DNA of 64,000 bases from Geotoga petraea (lineage in GTDB: Bacteria; Thermotogota; Thermotogae; Petrotogales; Petrotogaceae). Below, piece after piece: positions 27,245-37,346 of the stretch. Position 1 is the first letter of the stretch, and every line of letters starts with the position of its first letter. Location: positions 1 to 64,000 of the forward strand of contig NZ_FMYV01000009.1 of assembly GCF_900102615.1 (NCBI RefSeq). Direction: 5' to 3'. A program made the position numbers and the translations under genes. The notes beneath the pieces are model-generated. The model was not told the DNA's origin, did no database searches, and saw only the letters and a program-made list of their open reading frames with translations.

Positions 27245-27952
27245 ATGAAAAAATTAATGATTGTTTTGTTTGTTATTAGTTCATTAATGGTTTTTTCCGT
27301 TGGTTTTGATGAGTTAAGAACACAATTCGTTAGAGCAAATTCAGAAAGAAATGTTGAAAAGATGGAAGTTGTTATCGATTTAACAGAAAATAACACAAAT
27401 GATGCCAGTATTATGGCATTAAATGCAGAAGCCATGACTGAAATTGCCAACTGGGGATACACAGATGATGCAATAAGAGAAGATATGTACGAAAAAGCAG
27501 TTGAAAAAGGTGAAGCTGCTGTTGAAATTGAAAGTACCACATATACAAATTATGTGGCCGGTGCTGCTATAGGCAGACTTGCTCAATACAAAGGAATCGT
27601 ATCCAGTTTGTTTATGCTTGGGGACTTTGATGATTATATCTCTACCGCAATAGAGTTGGATCCAAATAATTTTAAGGCTTTGGTTGCTATGGGAATGAGA
27701 TATAGAGACACTCCTTGGCCGGCAGGAAATAATAAAAAATCCGAGCAATATTTAAAACAGGCTATAGAAGCAGAACCAACATATATTAACTCATATTATG
27801 AGTTAGGGATTTTATACAAAGAATGGGGAAAAGATGAAGAGGCAATCGAAATGTTTGAAGAAGTATTAGAAAGACCTGTTCATCCTAATTTCGTAGCTCA
27901 AGGAGAAGAAGCAAAAATGGAAGCTGAAAAACATTTAGAAGAGCTCAGATGA
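27245..27952 (+). CDS. exported TPR protein
   Basis: A 235-residue protein. A signal peptide covers about residues 1-19 (basic start, hydrophobic core, cleavage near VFS-VGF), followed by helical repeats. The clearest TPR units are at about 160-225 (INSYYELGILYKEWGKDEEA). Such proteins mediate binding in the periplasm or at the toga; the partner is unknown. A TTG six bases upstream is in frame, but the ggagg spacing favours ATG 27245. TATAAT at 27211-27216 is a likely -10 element. Confidence 0.8.
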   Translation: MKKLMIVLFVISSLMVFSVGFDELRTQFVRANSERNVEKMEVVIDLTENNTNDASIMALNAEAMTEIANWGYTDDAIREDMYEKAVEKGEAAVEIESTTYTNYVAGAAIGRLAQYKGIVSSLFMLGDFDDYISTAIELDPNNFKALVAMGMRYRDTPWPAGNNKKSEQYLKQAIEAEPTYINSYYELGILYKEWGKDEEAIEMFEEVLERPVHPNFVAQGEEAKMEAEKHLEELR

Positions 27953-28032
27953 TTTTTCTTATTATTTAAAATATCGTAATCTATAATTTTGTTTGCGTAA
28001 AAATCCATTATAGTAATTCATGTAATATATTA

Positions 28033-28065
28033 ATGGGGCCTTATATATGGGTCCCTATTTTTTAT
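28033..28065 (+). terminator. terminator after the TPR gene
   Basis: GGGGCC pairs with GGTCCC (one G-U), with a loop of about ten bases, followed by a T-rich tract. It lies about 80 bases after the stop. Confidence 0.6.
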
Positions 28066-28093
28066 TTTATAAATCATCAACGGAGGTATAGAA

Positions 28094-28426
28094 ATGTATT
28101 ACGATAAAAAAGCGGAAATAGAAGTCGAGGTAAATGAAAAAAAGTATAGCTTGAAAAAATTGAAAAGAGTTCATGATATTTTGGAAAATGGATTTGGCTC
28201 TTACAAAGTTATTATAGCTGAGGATTTAGTATCTGATGAACCTGAAGATTGGTATTCTGAAGTTTTTTTAACAGAAAATTTTAAAAGTCTTGACTTAGAA
28301 AATATGAAAGTTGATTTATATTATACATATTCAATGGGAAGGAAAAATGAAAAAATAGTTTGGGGAATAACAACTTTTGAAGAAGATCCTTTAACTTATA
28401 TTGGAGCAATTGAAGAAAAAAAATAA
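28094..28426 (+). CDS. hypothetical protein
   Basis: A 110-residue acidic, soluble protein with an acggagg ribosome site. No membrane segment or signal peptide is present. Predicted alternating strands (EIEVEVNEKKYSLK, then YKVIIAEDL, KVDLYYTYSM and KIVWGITTF) suggest a small beta-rich fold. I do not recognise the family. It ends in a terminator shared with the convergent lipase-like gene. Confidence 0.7.
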   Translation: MYYDKKAEIEVEVNEKKYSLKKLKRVHDILENGFGSYKVIIAEDLVSDEPEDWYSEVFLTENFKSLDLENMKVDLYYTYSMGRKNEKIVWGITTFEEDPLTYIGAIEEKK

Positions 28427-28447
28427 TGCCTGTAAAAGGCATTATTT
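28425..28447. terminator. bidirectional terminator
   Basis: The stem AATGCC/GGCATT with a tgtaaaa loop overlaps the stops of both convergent genes. Confidence 0.65.
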
Positions 28448-30463
28448 TAATATATACTCTTCAAAAACTCGTTTTATTAAATTTTTGTTTTTTAAAATAT
28501 CTTCGTGAACAGTATTTTCATAAAAAGTTTTATCTATGGTTGGTCCTTCATAACCTTCGAGCATTTGGCTATCCAATGTTACAGCCCCATCATTGTTAAT
28601 CATGTCTTCATCTTCAATTCCAGCAACCTCTGAGAATGCTTTCAAAACAGAATAAGTGAAGTTAAAATGAGGTTTTGATGTATATTGGTTTATTTGAGAA
28701 AGGAAAATAATTGTTTTTTCTAAATACATGTCTTCATCGTTCAGTTTTTTGATTTTATCATTTATTTTAAAGATCGAGTCGTTAAAAGGAATATTCGAAT
28801 ACAGTTTATTCTCTAAAGCAGATAGATACTCTTGGTTTACATAGTTTATAGACATACCACCTTGAAAAGTGTCTAAAATGCCGTATTCAGAAAATAAAAC
28901 TGGGAACAAAAGAGGGTTTTTTCTCATAATTGTTTCTATTTCAGTACTTATATCTAAAGGTTTTTTATCTATTATACTATTTATAGTTTTGGTCAAAATA
29001 CTGTACAAAGGTTCAACTATATCCAAACTGAAAGTGTAGTTCGAAATCAATTCTGAATAAAATAGTTGAGGTAAATTTTGGAAAGGAGATCCCTTGTTTA
29101 CTGCATTAATAGTTATTATTTTTTCTATATTTGGCCTATATTGAACGTTAGCAGCATATCTCGCTACTAATCCACCCATTGAATGGCCGATCAAATATAT
29201 TTCCTTATAACCATTTTCATCAAAAAAACCATTTTCATCCATTATTTTGTTTAATTGTTCTCCAAATTCTTCTGCTGTCATAGAATGTGTATCGTAAATA
29301 AACTCATAATAATCAAAATTCTCGAATTTTTCTGGATTTTTATATATATATTCGAACCAACTATTGAAGTAATCGAACCTTCTGTTATATCTCCATGGAA
29401 AATCTCCATTATTATTATAATCCTGATCTAATCTCACAAATTGGAGGCCGTGAATGAATATTACTGCCTTATCTTTTAGCTCAACACCAGACGCATTGTT
29501 CATCAATTTTTCCGGCATTCTATACGATACCTCATTTCTGGTGATATAATCGTCTATTACGAAAAGATCTTGCTTGAAAGTCATGTTCTTTTGATAAGGT
29601 TTTTGTTTCCAAAGTTCTGCATAAGAAGGTACTTTTTTATAATCTTTGTAGAATAGTTTTACCTTCATATTTTGTATTACTGGAATGTTCAAAAAATTTT
29701 CTGAAAAAATTTCAAAAAAAGTGGGGTATATGTTTTCGTACTCATCTCTTGTCAATTCTTTAGATATCACTGGGTAGTATTTTTCATTTCTTCTTATTGC
29801 AAAATCTCTGTATATTTTATTTTCGTAGAACACTTTCATATATTTAGGAAAGTCAAAAGCCTCTTTTCCAGTATGTTTTATACCAAACGGAAAAATAACA
29901 TCTTTTATGTTAGACGTGGATTGTGAAGTTACACTTTTTAAAATCGTCAAATTTTCCGGCCTAAAATATGAAATATCTATAAATGAATTTTCCCCATCTT
30001 CAATAGAATAAATCAGAGTGTTAAATCCTTCAATAAAAGATTTTTTGTATATTTTTAACTCAACATCCTCACCACGAAAAATCGCTTCATCAGCTTGAGA
30101 GTTAAAGAATTTTATATAAATATTTTTACTATCTGCATAACTTCCTTGGCTAGATATTGCCCTAATATAAGCTTTATAGTCTATTCCTTCTTTTAACTCA
30201 ATATCTATGTTATTCACATTTGGTTCTAAAATAAAAGAGGCAATCCTGTTTCCTTCAACATCATCTAAAAAAACAATGACGTTCTTTCCTATAAAGTTGT
30301 TTTTCCAGCTTAAATTAGCCTTGTTTTTTTCAATAAAACTGAGTTTTATGTTTGAAGGCTCGGGAATGTTGAACTCCTTATTGAAATCTTTTTCGGGCAT
30401 GAAAAAAAATACACCTAACCCAACAGTTATTGCAGTAACTAAAGCTATGTATAGTTTTTCCAT
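28442..30463 (-). CDS. membrane-anchored alpha/beta hydrolase (lipase-like)
   Basis: A 673-residue protein. An N-terminal membrane anchor (residues 5-23) is followed by a fibronectin-III-like beta domain (about 35-105), an uncharacterised beta-rich region (to about 320), then an alpha/beta-hydrolase domain. The oxyanion strand is AVIFIHGLQF and the nucleophile elbow IGHSMGGLVARY (Ser at about 425); NAVNKGSP follows, as in triacylglycerol lipases and PGAP1-like esterases. It probably acts outside the membrane on lipids or esters. Substrate is unknown. It lies 11 bases after the M24 peptidase gene. Confidence 0.75.
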   Translation of the reverse strand: MEKLYIALVTAITVGLGVFFFMPEKDFNKEFNIPEPSNIKLSFIEKNKANLSWKNNFIGKNVIVFLDDVEGNRIASFILEPNVNNIDIELKEGIDYKAYIRAISSQGSYADSKNIYIKFFNSQADEAIFRGEDVELKIYKKSFIEGFNTLIYSIEDGENSFIDISYFRPENLTILKSVTSQSTSNIKDVIFPFGIKHTGKEAFDFPKYMKVFYENKIYRDFAIRRNEKYYPVISKELTRDEYENIYPTFFEIFSENFLNIPVIQNMKVKLFYKDYKKVPSYAELWKQKPYQKNMTFKQDLFVIDDYITRNEVSYRMPEKLMNNASGVELKDKAVIFIHGLQFVRLDQDYNNNGDFPWRYNRRFDYFNSWFEYIYKNPEKFENFDYYEFIYDTHSMTAEEFGEQLNKIMDENGFFDENGYKEIYLIGHSMGGLVARYAANVQYRPNIEKIITINAVNKGSPFQNLPQLFYSELISNYTFSLDIVEPLYSILTKTINSIIDKKPLDISTEIETIMRKNPLLFPVLFSEYGILDTFQGGMSINYVNQEYLSALENKLYSNIPFNDSIFKINDKIKKLNDEDMYLEKTIIFLSQINQYTSKPHFNFTYSVLKAFSEVAGIEDEDMINNDGAVTLDSQMLEGYEGPTIDKTFYENTVHEDILKNKNLIKRVFEEYILK

Positions 30464-30474
30464 GTTTTCACCTC

Positions 30475-31539
30475 TTATAATATTTGCATTTCTTTTGTGT
30501 AATTGTTTAGAACTTCCACTCCTGTTTCAGTGACTAATACCAAATCTTCAATTCTTACACCAAATTGATTTGGTATATATATACCAGGCTCTATTGAAAA
30601 AATCATTCCTGGTTGAACAACCATATTGTTGTTTTCACTTACAAAAGGCCATTCGTGAGCGTTTATGCCAATAGAGTGGCCTGTTCTATGAGTAAAAAAA
30701 TCTCCATAACCCTTTTTTTCTATATATTTTCTTGCAGCTAAATCTATCTCAGAAAATTTAACTCCAGGTTTTACACTTTCTATTGCTTTTAAATTAGCCT
30801 GTAAAACTATGTCATACACTCTTCTTGCGGTATCTCCTGGTTCACCATAAAAAACAGTTCTTGTCATATCTGAACAATATCGGTCTTTTATGCCCCCTAT
30901 GTCTATTATCACAGAATCTCCATTTTTTAATTTTGTGATATTGCTTTCGTGATGAGGTTCTCCACAGCTTCCCCCAAATGCTACTAACGGGGAAAAGCTG
31001 ACTCCAGAAAAACCTATTTTGTTGATTATGTTTTCTGCCGCTCTTGCGACATATTTTTCTGGCAGCATTTCTGGTATAAGATCAATAACCTCTTCAATAG
31101 CTTGGTCGTTAAGTTTAGAACTTTCTCTCATCTTTTTGATCTCATCTGGAGTTTTGATCATTCTCAATTCATCAATAAATATTGATTTATCTACAGGAAT
31201 TATACTTTTCATATTCATTAACTTTATGAGAAAATGGGAAGGCCAATTTTTATCGATAGCAATATTCTTGTTTTTTTGTATAAATTCTGAGAGTATTTTT
31301 ACGGGATCGTCTGAATCTGAATAATAAACTATATTTAAATTCTCAGTTTCAATGGGGAATAATTTATTAACTAATAGTATTGGTTGTGTGTTGGTATCAA
31401 TCAAAAGAGCTAACAATCTTTCCCCTGATTCTATCCATTCACCTGTCAAATAGAAAATATCTTCTGTGGAACCAACAATATATTGCGATATTTCATCTTT
31501 TCTCATTTTTTCAATTAATTTTTCAATTTGTTTGTTCAT
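30475..31539 (-). CDS. M24 family Xaa-Pro peptidase
   Basis: A 354-residue protein with a creatinase-like N-terminal domain and a pita-bread metallopeptidase domain. Metal ligands are visible in VIIDIGG, DMTRTVF, HRTGHSIGINAHE (His), FSIEPGIYIP (Glu) and VRIEDLVLV (Glu). Members cut X-Pro bonds or Xaa-Pro dipeptides. A paralogue is at 53387-54463. It is cotranscribed with the lipase-like gene downstream. Confidence 0.9.
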   Translation of the reverse strand: MNKQIEKLIEKMRKDEISQYIVGSTEDIFYLTGEWIESGERLLALLIDTNTQPILLVNKLFPIETENLNIVYYSDSDDPVKILSEFIQKNKNIAIDKNWPSHFLIKLMNMKSIIPVDKSIFIDELRMIKTPDEIKKMRESSKLNDQAIEEVIDLIPEMLPEKYVARAAENIINKIGFSGVSFSPLVAFGGSCGEPHHESNITKLKNGDSVIIDIGGIKDRYCSDMTRTVFYGEPGDTARRVYDIVLQANLKAIESVKPGVKFSEIDLAARKYIEKKGYGDFFTHRTGHSIGINAHEWPFVSENNNMVVQPGMIFSIEPGIYIPNQFGVRIEDLVLVTETGVEVLNNYTKEMQIL

Positions 31540-31785
31540 ATTTCACACTCCTATTCTCACACAGTTTTATTAAATAATTATAAGAAAAATCCTTCAATTA
31601 AATAATAGCACAAATTATCAAAAAACCTTTAATATTAATGTTTGTATCATATAACATATAAGCCCTCATATTAAAAAAATAAAGGTTTTAAATTCACATA
31701 TTTGTATCAAACTTTAACTTTTTATTTATGCTATAATTAGTTAAGGTGATGATTCTTATCGACTACAAAATATGGAGGGATTTTT
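31540..31785 (+). promoter_or_regulatory. regulatory region before the chemoreceptor
   Basis: A -10 element TATAAT lies at 31732-31737. Upstream, AAAACCTTTA (about 31623) and its inverse TAAAGGTTTT (about 31680) flank the region, and TTTGTATCA occurs twice (31642-31650 and 31701-31709). This looks like an operator, but no regulator is indicated. Confidence 0.4.
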
Positions 31786-33765
31786 ATGAAATCGTTGAGA
31801 GGGAAAATGGTACTCTTGATAGTAGTAATTTCCGCAATACCTTTAGTTCTACTAACAATATACAACGCTTATTCATTTTATAACCAAAAGGTTGAAGATG
31901 TAGATGTCTTACTACAAACAAGAAATGTGAGCTCTAAAGATTTTTTTGATAATTATTTGGAAACTCTTGAAAGTATGATAAATTATATTTCTGAAGATGC
32001 CAACGTTCAGGGTGCTTATTCAAATGAGTTTGATGAAAGACAGTGGATGTTGATTAACTTTCAAAATATCTATGAGTCTTATGATCAAGTTAGAGCGGCT
32101 TATATTGGTTTGAGAGATAAAACAATGTTGATAAAACCAGACCAAAATTTACCAAGTGATTATGACCCTACTGCAAGACCTTGGTATTCAGGAGCGGTTA
32201 AAAACAGAGGGGAAATCTTTATTACCGACCCATATTCTGACGCTTCGATTGGAGATACCCTAATAACTATGTCAAAAGCAATAGTTTCAAGCGGTCAAGT
32301 TGTTGGTGTTTTGGGGTTAGATTTATCTATGCAGGCTTTAGTAAAAGTAGTTTCACAAGAAACTGAATATAAATCAAACTATTCTTTCATTGTCAACAAA
32401 AAGGGTATAACACTTGTTCATCCAAATAGTGAAAACATAGGATTGGATGTATCAAACGAAGAATTTTTTACTCAAAGAGAAGGTAATTCAGGGAAAATAA
32501 CATATACATATAATGGAGTCGATAAAATAGCTTATTTTTCAACAATGAATAGCACAGGGTGGTATGTTTATTCTGTAGTTGATGAAGAAGAAGTGTTACA
32601 AGAACCATTTTCCATTATAACCACTTTAATAATTTTTTCAATTATAGTTATAGTTGTGGCACTGCTAATTGGAATTATTTTTATGAGGAGATCTATCACT
32701 AATCCAATAGAGAATTTAAGTAAAAACATAACCAAATTTGGAAAAGGAGATCTTACCACAAAATTTTTTTCTAATAGCAACGATGAGATAGGAATAATGG
32801 CTGATGAACTTAATGAGATGGGAGATAATCTAAGACATACTATATCTGCGATAGTAGAAGCATCAGATCAGATAAATTCATCATCTGCTGATTTAGCAAG
32901 TGTAGCAGAAGAAGCTTCAGCAACTTCAGAAGAATTGAATTCACAAGTTGAGACTATAGAAAGGAATGCTGAAGATGCGTCAGCTTCAGTGCAAGAGGTT
33001 ACAAGTGGAGTAGAAGAGGTAGCAGCAAGTGCACAATCGTTATCTAAAGCTGCACAAAGTTTATCTCATTCTGCAGAAAATACAAATAATGCCGCAAACA
33101 ATGGTGCGACAAAAATAAGAAATATAAACGCTAAAATAGATGATGCAAATCAGAAATCAAAAGCTACAGAAGAACAGGTCGAAACTTTGGCCAAAAAAGC
33201 GGAAAATGTTGGTCAAATTGTAGAAACAATAAACTCAATTACAGAGCAAACCAACTTATTGGCACTTAATGCTGCAATAGAAGCAGCGAGGGCAGGAGAA
33301 GCTGGAAAAGGATTTGCAGTAGTAGCAGATGAAATAAGAAAATTGGCAGAAGAAAGTGGCGGAGCAACAGAAGAAATAGCAAAGATACTACAAGAGATCA
33401 AAAAGAGCACGCAAGATGTTTCCACTTCATCTTCAGATACGGTTACTTATATGAACGAAATAAACAAGGAAATGGATGAAATAGCAGAAGAATTTGAAAC
33501 AATATTAAAACAAATAGATGAAATAAACAGCGGAATAGAAAACATGACAGCAACTTCTCAAGAACAGAGTGCTTCAGCTGAAGAAATGAGTGCAGCTATG
33601 GATAAAGTAGCAAAAACAGTTTCAGACATAAGTGAACAAATATCTCAAGCTACTGAGTCAATAAACAATCAAGCTGAAGGAGCACAACAAACAAGTGCTA
33701 ATTCAGAAGAACTATCTGCTCTTTCGGAGAATCTTACACAACAGATCAATAAATTTAAAATTTGA
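31786..33765 (+). CDS. methyl-accepting chemotaxis protein
   Basis: A 659-residue transmembrane chemoreceptor. An N-terminal helix (about 8-28) and a second one (about 280-303) bracket a dCache sensor with ARPWYSGAV and [13 protein letters not shown] follows ([10 protein letters not shown] onward), then a long helical signalling domain with the conserved hairpin tip [20 protein letters not shown] (about 482-501) that contacts CheA/CheW, and Gln/Glu-rich methylation helices. No che genes lie in the window. It is monocistronic, with its own terminator. Confidence 0.95.
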   Translation: MKSLRGKMVLLIVVISAIPLVLLTIYNAYSFYNQKVEDVDVLLQTRNVSSKDFFDNYLETLESMINYISEDANVQGAYSNEFDERQWMLINFQNIYESYDQVRAAYIGLRDKTMLIKPDQNLPSDYDPTARPWYSGAVKNRGEIFITDPYSDASIGDTLITMSKAIVSSGQVVGVLGLDLSMQALVKVVSQETEYKSNYSFIVNKKGITLVHPNSENIGLDVSNEEFFTQREGNSGKITYTYNGVDKIAYFSTMNSTGWYVYSVVDEEEVLQEPFSIITTLIIFSIIVIVVALLIGIIFMRRSITNPIENLSKNITKFGKGDLTTKFFSNSNDEIGIMADELNEMGDNLRHTISAIVEASDQINSSSADLASVAEEASATSEELNSQVETIERNAEDASASVQEVTSGVEEVAASAQSLSKAAQSLSHSAENTNNAANNGATKIRNINAKIDDANQKSKATEEQVETLAKKAENVGQIVETINSITEQTNLLALNAAIEAARAGEAGKGFAVVADEIRKLAEESGGATEEIAKILQEIKKSTQDVSTSSSDTVTYMNEINKEMDEIAEEFETILKQIDEINSGIENMTATSQEQSASAEEMSAAMDKVAKTVSDISEQISQATESINNQAEGAQQTSANSEELSALSENLTQQINKFKI

Positions 33766-33779
33766 TAAAATTTACCAAT

Positions 33780-33814
33780 CAAAGAGGCCTTCATTTTGAA
33801 GGCCTCTTTGATTA
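33780..33814. terminator. bidirectional terminator
   Basis: A 13-bp stem, CAAAGAGGCCTTC with GAAGGCCTCTTTG, with an attt loop lies between the convergent chemoreceptor and propeller-GGDEF genes. Confidence 0.85.
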
Positions 33815-33824
33815 ATATTTAGCA

Positions 33825-36569
33825 TTATGAGTCGTTTTTGTTTAAATCATTATGTTGGATGATTCTATTTTTCCCAATATTTTTTGCTTTTAAAAGAGCT
33901 TCTTCGGCTTCATTAATAAAAGCATCGATTTCCATTATGTTTGTAGGGATTTCCGTTGAAGTTCCAATGGAAACAGTTATATGGTTTGCTACTTCTGATT
34001 TTTTGTGCTCAATTTTTAATTTTTCAATAGAACTTTTCATATTGTTAGCAACAACATTTGCACCAGGCTTATCAGTATCTGGCAAAACAGCAGCAAATTT
34101 TTCTCCAGCATACCTAAAAATATGATCAGTTGATCTTCTCAAACAACTCTTCAATGCATTAGATACTTTTACTATAACTTCGTCTCCCTTTAAATGGCCA
34201 TATTCATCGTTGTAATTTTTAAAATTATCAATGTCAATTATTATAATAGATAATGGATATTTTTTTCTCTTTGCCAAGTTCCATTCTCTTTCGATAATTT
34301 CTTCGAATAACCTTAAGTTTTGAATCCCTGTAAGAGGGTCGTAAAAAGATAATTTTTCTATTTTTTTGTTTAATTTTTCGAGATAATTGCTATTCTCTTG
34401 AGATTCTTCAATATGTTGCCTAATTAGTTGTTTGGTTTTGTTTTCAAATTTTCCCCTAATTCTTATCATAAGAAAATAAACTAAAGACAAGATGAAAAGC
34501 AGAGATAGTATTATATAAAAAAAGATGGCATAATTTGTGGTAAAAATGTTATATGAAATTGAAAATTTTATATTTTTTTCTCCTCCTACCCACTTTTTTG
34601 TTTTGTCTATAGTTTGTATTTTTAAATTATAATCCCCTTGCTGTATGTTGGGTAATTTTATTGATTTTTCATCTATATAGTTCCATTCTCCATCACTTTC
34701 AAATCTATATCTTACTAAAACATCGTTTTTATAATCAGCATAATCAAAAGAAATCTCAACATTGCCTTTTTTAAAATTGTATTTTTCATCTTCATTGTAT
34801 TTATAAATAGTGCCGTTAGATTCAATTTTTTCTATTACCAAAGGATGAAATAAAACATTTGGGTTGATATCTTCTATATAGAAACTAGTTAAAGAATTTT
34901 CGGTTAAGAAAAAAGCTTCATTTGTTTTTGTAATATATGAGTCTTTTGAAAAGTTGTTTATATATACTCCTTCATCAAAATCATACTCTATATATCTCTT
35001 TTCCAAAGGGAAAAAACGATAAATAGAATGTTTTGTTGAAAACCAAATATTTCCATATCTATCTGCTTGAACTTCTGATACAGGGAAATCGCTAATAATT
35101 GTACTAAATTCTTTTGTTTCTGTGTTGTAAGATGTAATACCGTAATCGTCAGATATGTAAACAATTTTGTTAGAATACGCTAAGTCGTTAAAAAAGGAAA
35201 TTGGGGTATCATTAACAATTTCAAATAATTCATTTTTGATATCATATTCTATAAGCTCATCTTCAGTGGTCATTCCCCAAATTTTATTTTCATGACCTAT
35301 TAAAGATATTATATTATCTACATTTTTTATAAGTAGGAGCTCATTTTCCAGCTTGTATAAACCATCATTTAAAGTTATAAAATAGTTTTGGTTTGTGTCT
35401 ATAAAGACATCAGTTATAACCTTTTCCGTTTTTAGTACTTTTGTAGTAGAATAATCTTTCTTATTAAAAATATAGATTTCTTTGTCTGTCAATAATAAAA
35501 TCTTATCATTGTTATTTTTGATTGAAAGAATATCTTTATCTAAACCAATAAAGATATCTTCCCACGTTTCTGCGAAAGAATTGTAAACTTTTAAATCTTT
35601 ACCATTTGCAATCCAGATAAAACCATCTTCATCCACAACCATCGATTCAAAAGAAGAATTATCAAAAAGAAATGTTTCAAATCTTGAGTTCACATTTATT
35701 CTGGATAAATTGTATTTATCATTTGAGAACCAGAGAAAATCACCGTTATCTTTGAATAAATAGTTAACGGGAAAACCAATATCAAATTCTTCTAATTCAA
35801 AGTCATATAGTTTTGCTCTTTTCAGACCATTGCTATGAGCTATCCATAAAAAGTCTTCATAAATCAAAAAATCGTTGATTTCTATATCCTCTTCTTGCTT
35901 AACAATATTTTTAGTGGATAAATTCATTGAAAACAAAGAATCATCAGTGTAAAACCACAACGTGTCATAAGTGAAAATAAGGTTTTTAATTTCTTGACCA
36001 CCCATAAATTTTAAGTAAGAATCATCAGAAGGGTTATATTCCAAAAGGCCTTTATCAGTCGCCAAAAAGTAAATAGAATCGATAATTCCCATTTTGTTTA
36101 TTGAGTAAGATTCTAATTTTTCGCTAACTGATTGATAACTTTGTGACGTTTTGTCGAAAGTTATCAACCCTTTTTGAGTTGATAAAAGAAGTGTGTTCTC
36201 TTTATTTTGTGTTATATTGTATATCTCGTTGTTTTTCAAAGGGTACAAACTGTAAGACTCATATCTTTCGTTATAATGAAGTAATCCAAAATTAGTAGCA
36301 AGCCAAAAATTACTCGAAAAGTCTTGAAAAAAATAGTTTAATTTAATTTTATCTTTGTTTTCAAATTTTTTTACTACATCCTCACCGTTGTATTTATAAA
36401 GGTTGTACTCATCTATAAACCAAATAAAGTCATTTTGATCTTGTAGAATTTGTTTGATACTACCAATTTGAGCAAATTCATCTTCAAATGGGTAATTATT
36501 TATATAAATATTATTTGAAAATAAAAATGTAGTGAGGAAAATAAAAAATAAAAAAATAATTTTTTTCAT
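33825..36569 (-). CDS. beta-propeller/Y_Y_Y sensor protein with variant GGDEF domain
   Basis: A 914-residue protein. After a signal peptide (about 1-18), repeated short propeller blades of the ligand-binding two-component type (FIWFIDEY, NFWLATNFGLLHY, FLWIAHSNGLKRA, NIWFSTKHSIYRF) occupy to about 570. A Y_Y_Y domain (VEISFDYADYKNDVLVRYRF) follows at about 605-680, then one membrane helix (about 690-712), a coiled coil and a GGDEF domain from DPLTGIQNLRLF. The active-site loop reads AGEKF instead of GGDEF/GGEEF (about 820), so cyclase activity is uncertain; DIDNFK is intact. Confidence 0.88.
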   Translation of the reverse strand: MKKIIFLFFIFLTTFLFSNNIYINNYPFEDEFAQIGSIKQILQDQNDFIWFIDEYNLYKYNGEDVVKKFENKDKIKLNYFFQDFSSNFWLATNFGLLHYNERYESYSLYPLKNNEIYNITQNKENTLLLSTQKGLITFDKTSQSYQSVSEKLESYSINKMGIIDSIYFLATDKGLLEYNPSDDSYLKFMGGQEIKNLIFTYDTLWFYTDDSLFSMNLSTKNIVKQEEDIEINDFLIYEDFLWIAHSNGLKRAKLYDFELEEFDIGFPVNYLFKDNGDFLWFSNDKYNLSRINVNSRFETFLFDNSSFESMVVDEDGFIWIANGKDLKVYNSFAETWEDIFIGLDKDILSIKNNNDKILLLTDKEIYIFNKKDYSTTKVLKTEKVITDVFIDTNQNYFITLNDGLYKLENELLLIKNVDNIISLIGHENKIWGMTTEDELIEYDIKNELFEIVNDTPISFFNDLAYSNKIVYISDDYGITSYNTETKEFSTIISDFPVSEVQADRYGNIWFSTKHSIYRFFPLEKRYIEYDFDEGVYINNFSKDSYITKTNEAFFLTENSLTSFYIEDINPNVLFHPLVIEKIESNGTIYKYNEDEKYNFKKGNVEISFDYADYKNDVLVRYRFESDGEWNYIDEKSIKLPNIQQGDYNLKIQTIDKTKKWVGGEKNIKFSISYNIFTTNYAIFFYIILSLLFILSLVYFLMIRIRGKFENKTKQLIRQHIEESQENSNYLEKLNKKIEKLSFYDPLTGIQNLRLFEEIIEREWNLAKRKKYPLSIIIIDIDNFKNYNDEYGHLKGDEVIVKVSNALKSCLRRSTDHIFRYAGEKFAAVLPDTDKPGANVVANNMKSSIEKLKIEHKKSEVANHITVSIGTSTEIPTNIMEIDAFINEAEEALLKAKNIGKNRIIQHNDLNKNDS

Positions 36570-36646
36570 AAACTACTCCTTAAGCGAAATACTGTTAATA
36601 AATTATAACATTTTTTAAAAAAATAGCCATATCAAACACATTACGA

Positions 36647-37102
36647 CTATTTCAGAATTTTATACAAAAAAATGTTATCTTCATTTTCTTCAAAACCCTG
36701 TTTTTTATAAAAATATTCAGCTGGGGTTCCCTTCCCAGTGTTTAAAATAATTCCCTTTACGCCTTCATTTATCAACTCATTTTGAATATAATCCATGAAC
36801 GCTACACCAAACCCTTCACCTTGAAAAGAAGGGCTGACGCCATATTCGTGAACCATATACTCATCTCCAGACCACCATTTTCTTATATCACCGAGTGAGA
36901 AAGCTATTATATGTTCTTTTTTATTCATAACCAAAAAGCCCCTAAAATAAGGTGCTCCGATATAGCCTTTTAAATATTCTTTGGCTTTATCTAAAGAAGG
37001 CCATCTATCATTCCAAGGATCTTGAGAAAAAACATCTATAAAAGTTTTTGCAACTTTATCTATATATTTTTCTTCGTATCGTTTGTAAATATATTCACCC
37101 AT
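36647..37102 (-). CDS. GNAT family N-acetyltransferase
   Basis: A 151-residue acetyltransferase. The acetyl-CoA loop is SPSFQGEGFGVAFMDYI (QGEGFG matches Q/RxxGxG), with a downstream NTGKGTPAEYFYKKQGF. The frame extends back to 37162, but a ggaggggtttta ribosome site places the start at ATG 37102. The substrate is unknown and no neighbour points to one. Confidence 0.85.
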   Translation of the reverse strand: MGEYIYKRYEEKYIDKVAKTFIDVFSQDPWNDRWPSLDKAKEYLKGYIGAPYFRGFLVMNKKEHIIAFSLGDIRKWWSGDEYMVHEYGVSPSFQGEGFGVAFMDYIQNELINEGVKGIILNTGKGTPAEYFYKKQGFEENEDNIFLYKILK

Positions 37103-37346
37103 TAAAACCCCTCCAACTAATATGCTTTCTACATTTTTTATAAAAAGCTTAATAGTTAACATTATTAATTATATCATTTTAATAACAATATTTAATATAT
37201 TTTAATCACTCATATATTTATTTTTTGTTATTATAAAGCTATTCAAATAGGTAAAATCTTATTAATATATCGCTTGTTTAATTAATTCAGGAGATTTTGT
37301 TGTATAATATTATTTAAAGAACAAAATATTTAGGAGCTGAAGATTT

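Noticed and set aside
32568-33425. Minus-strand frames within the chemoreceptor gene
   Set aside because: They are antisense to a well-conserved protein, and no ribosome sites were seen.
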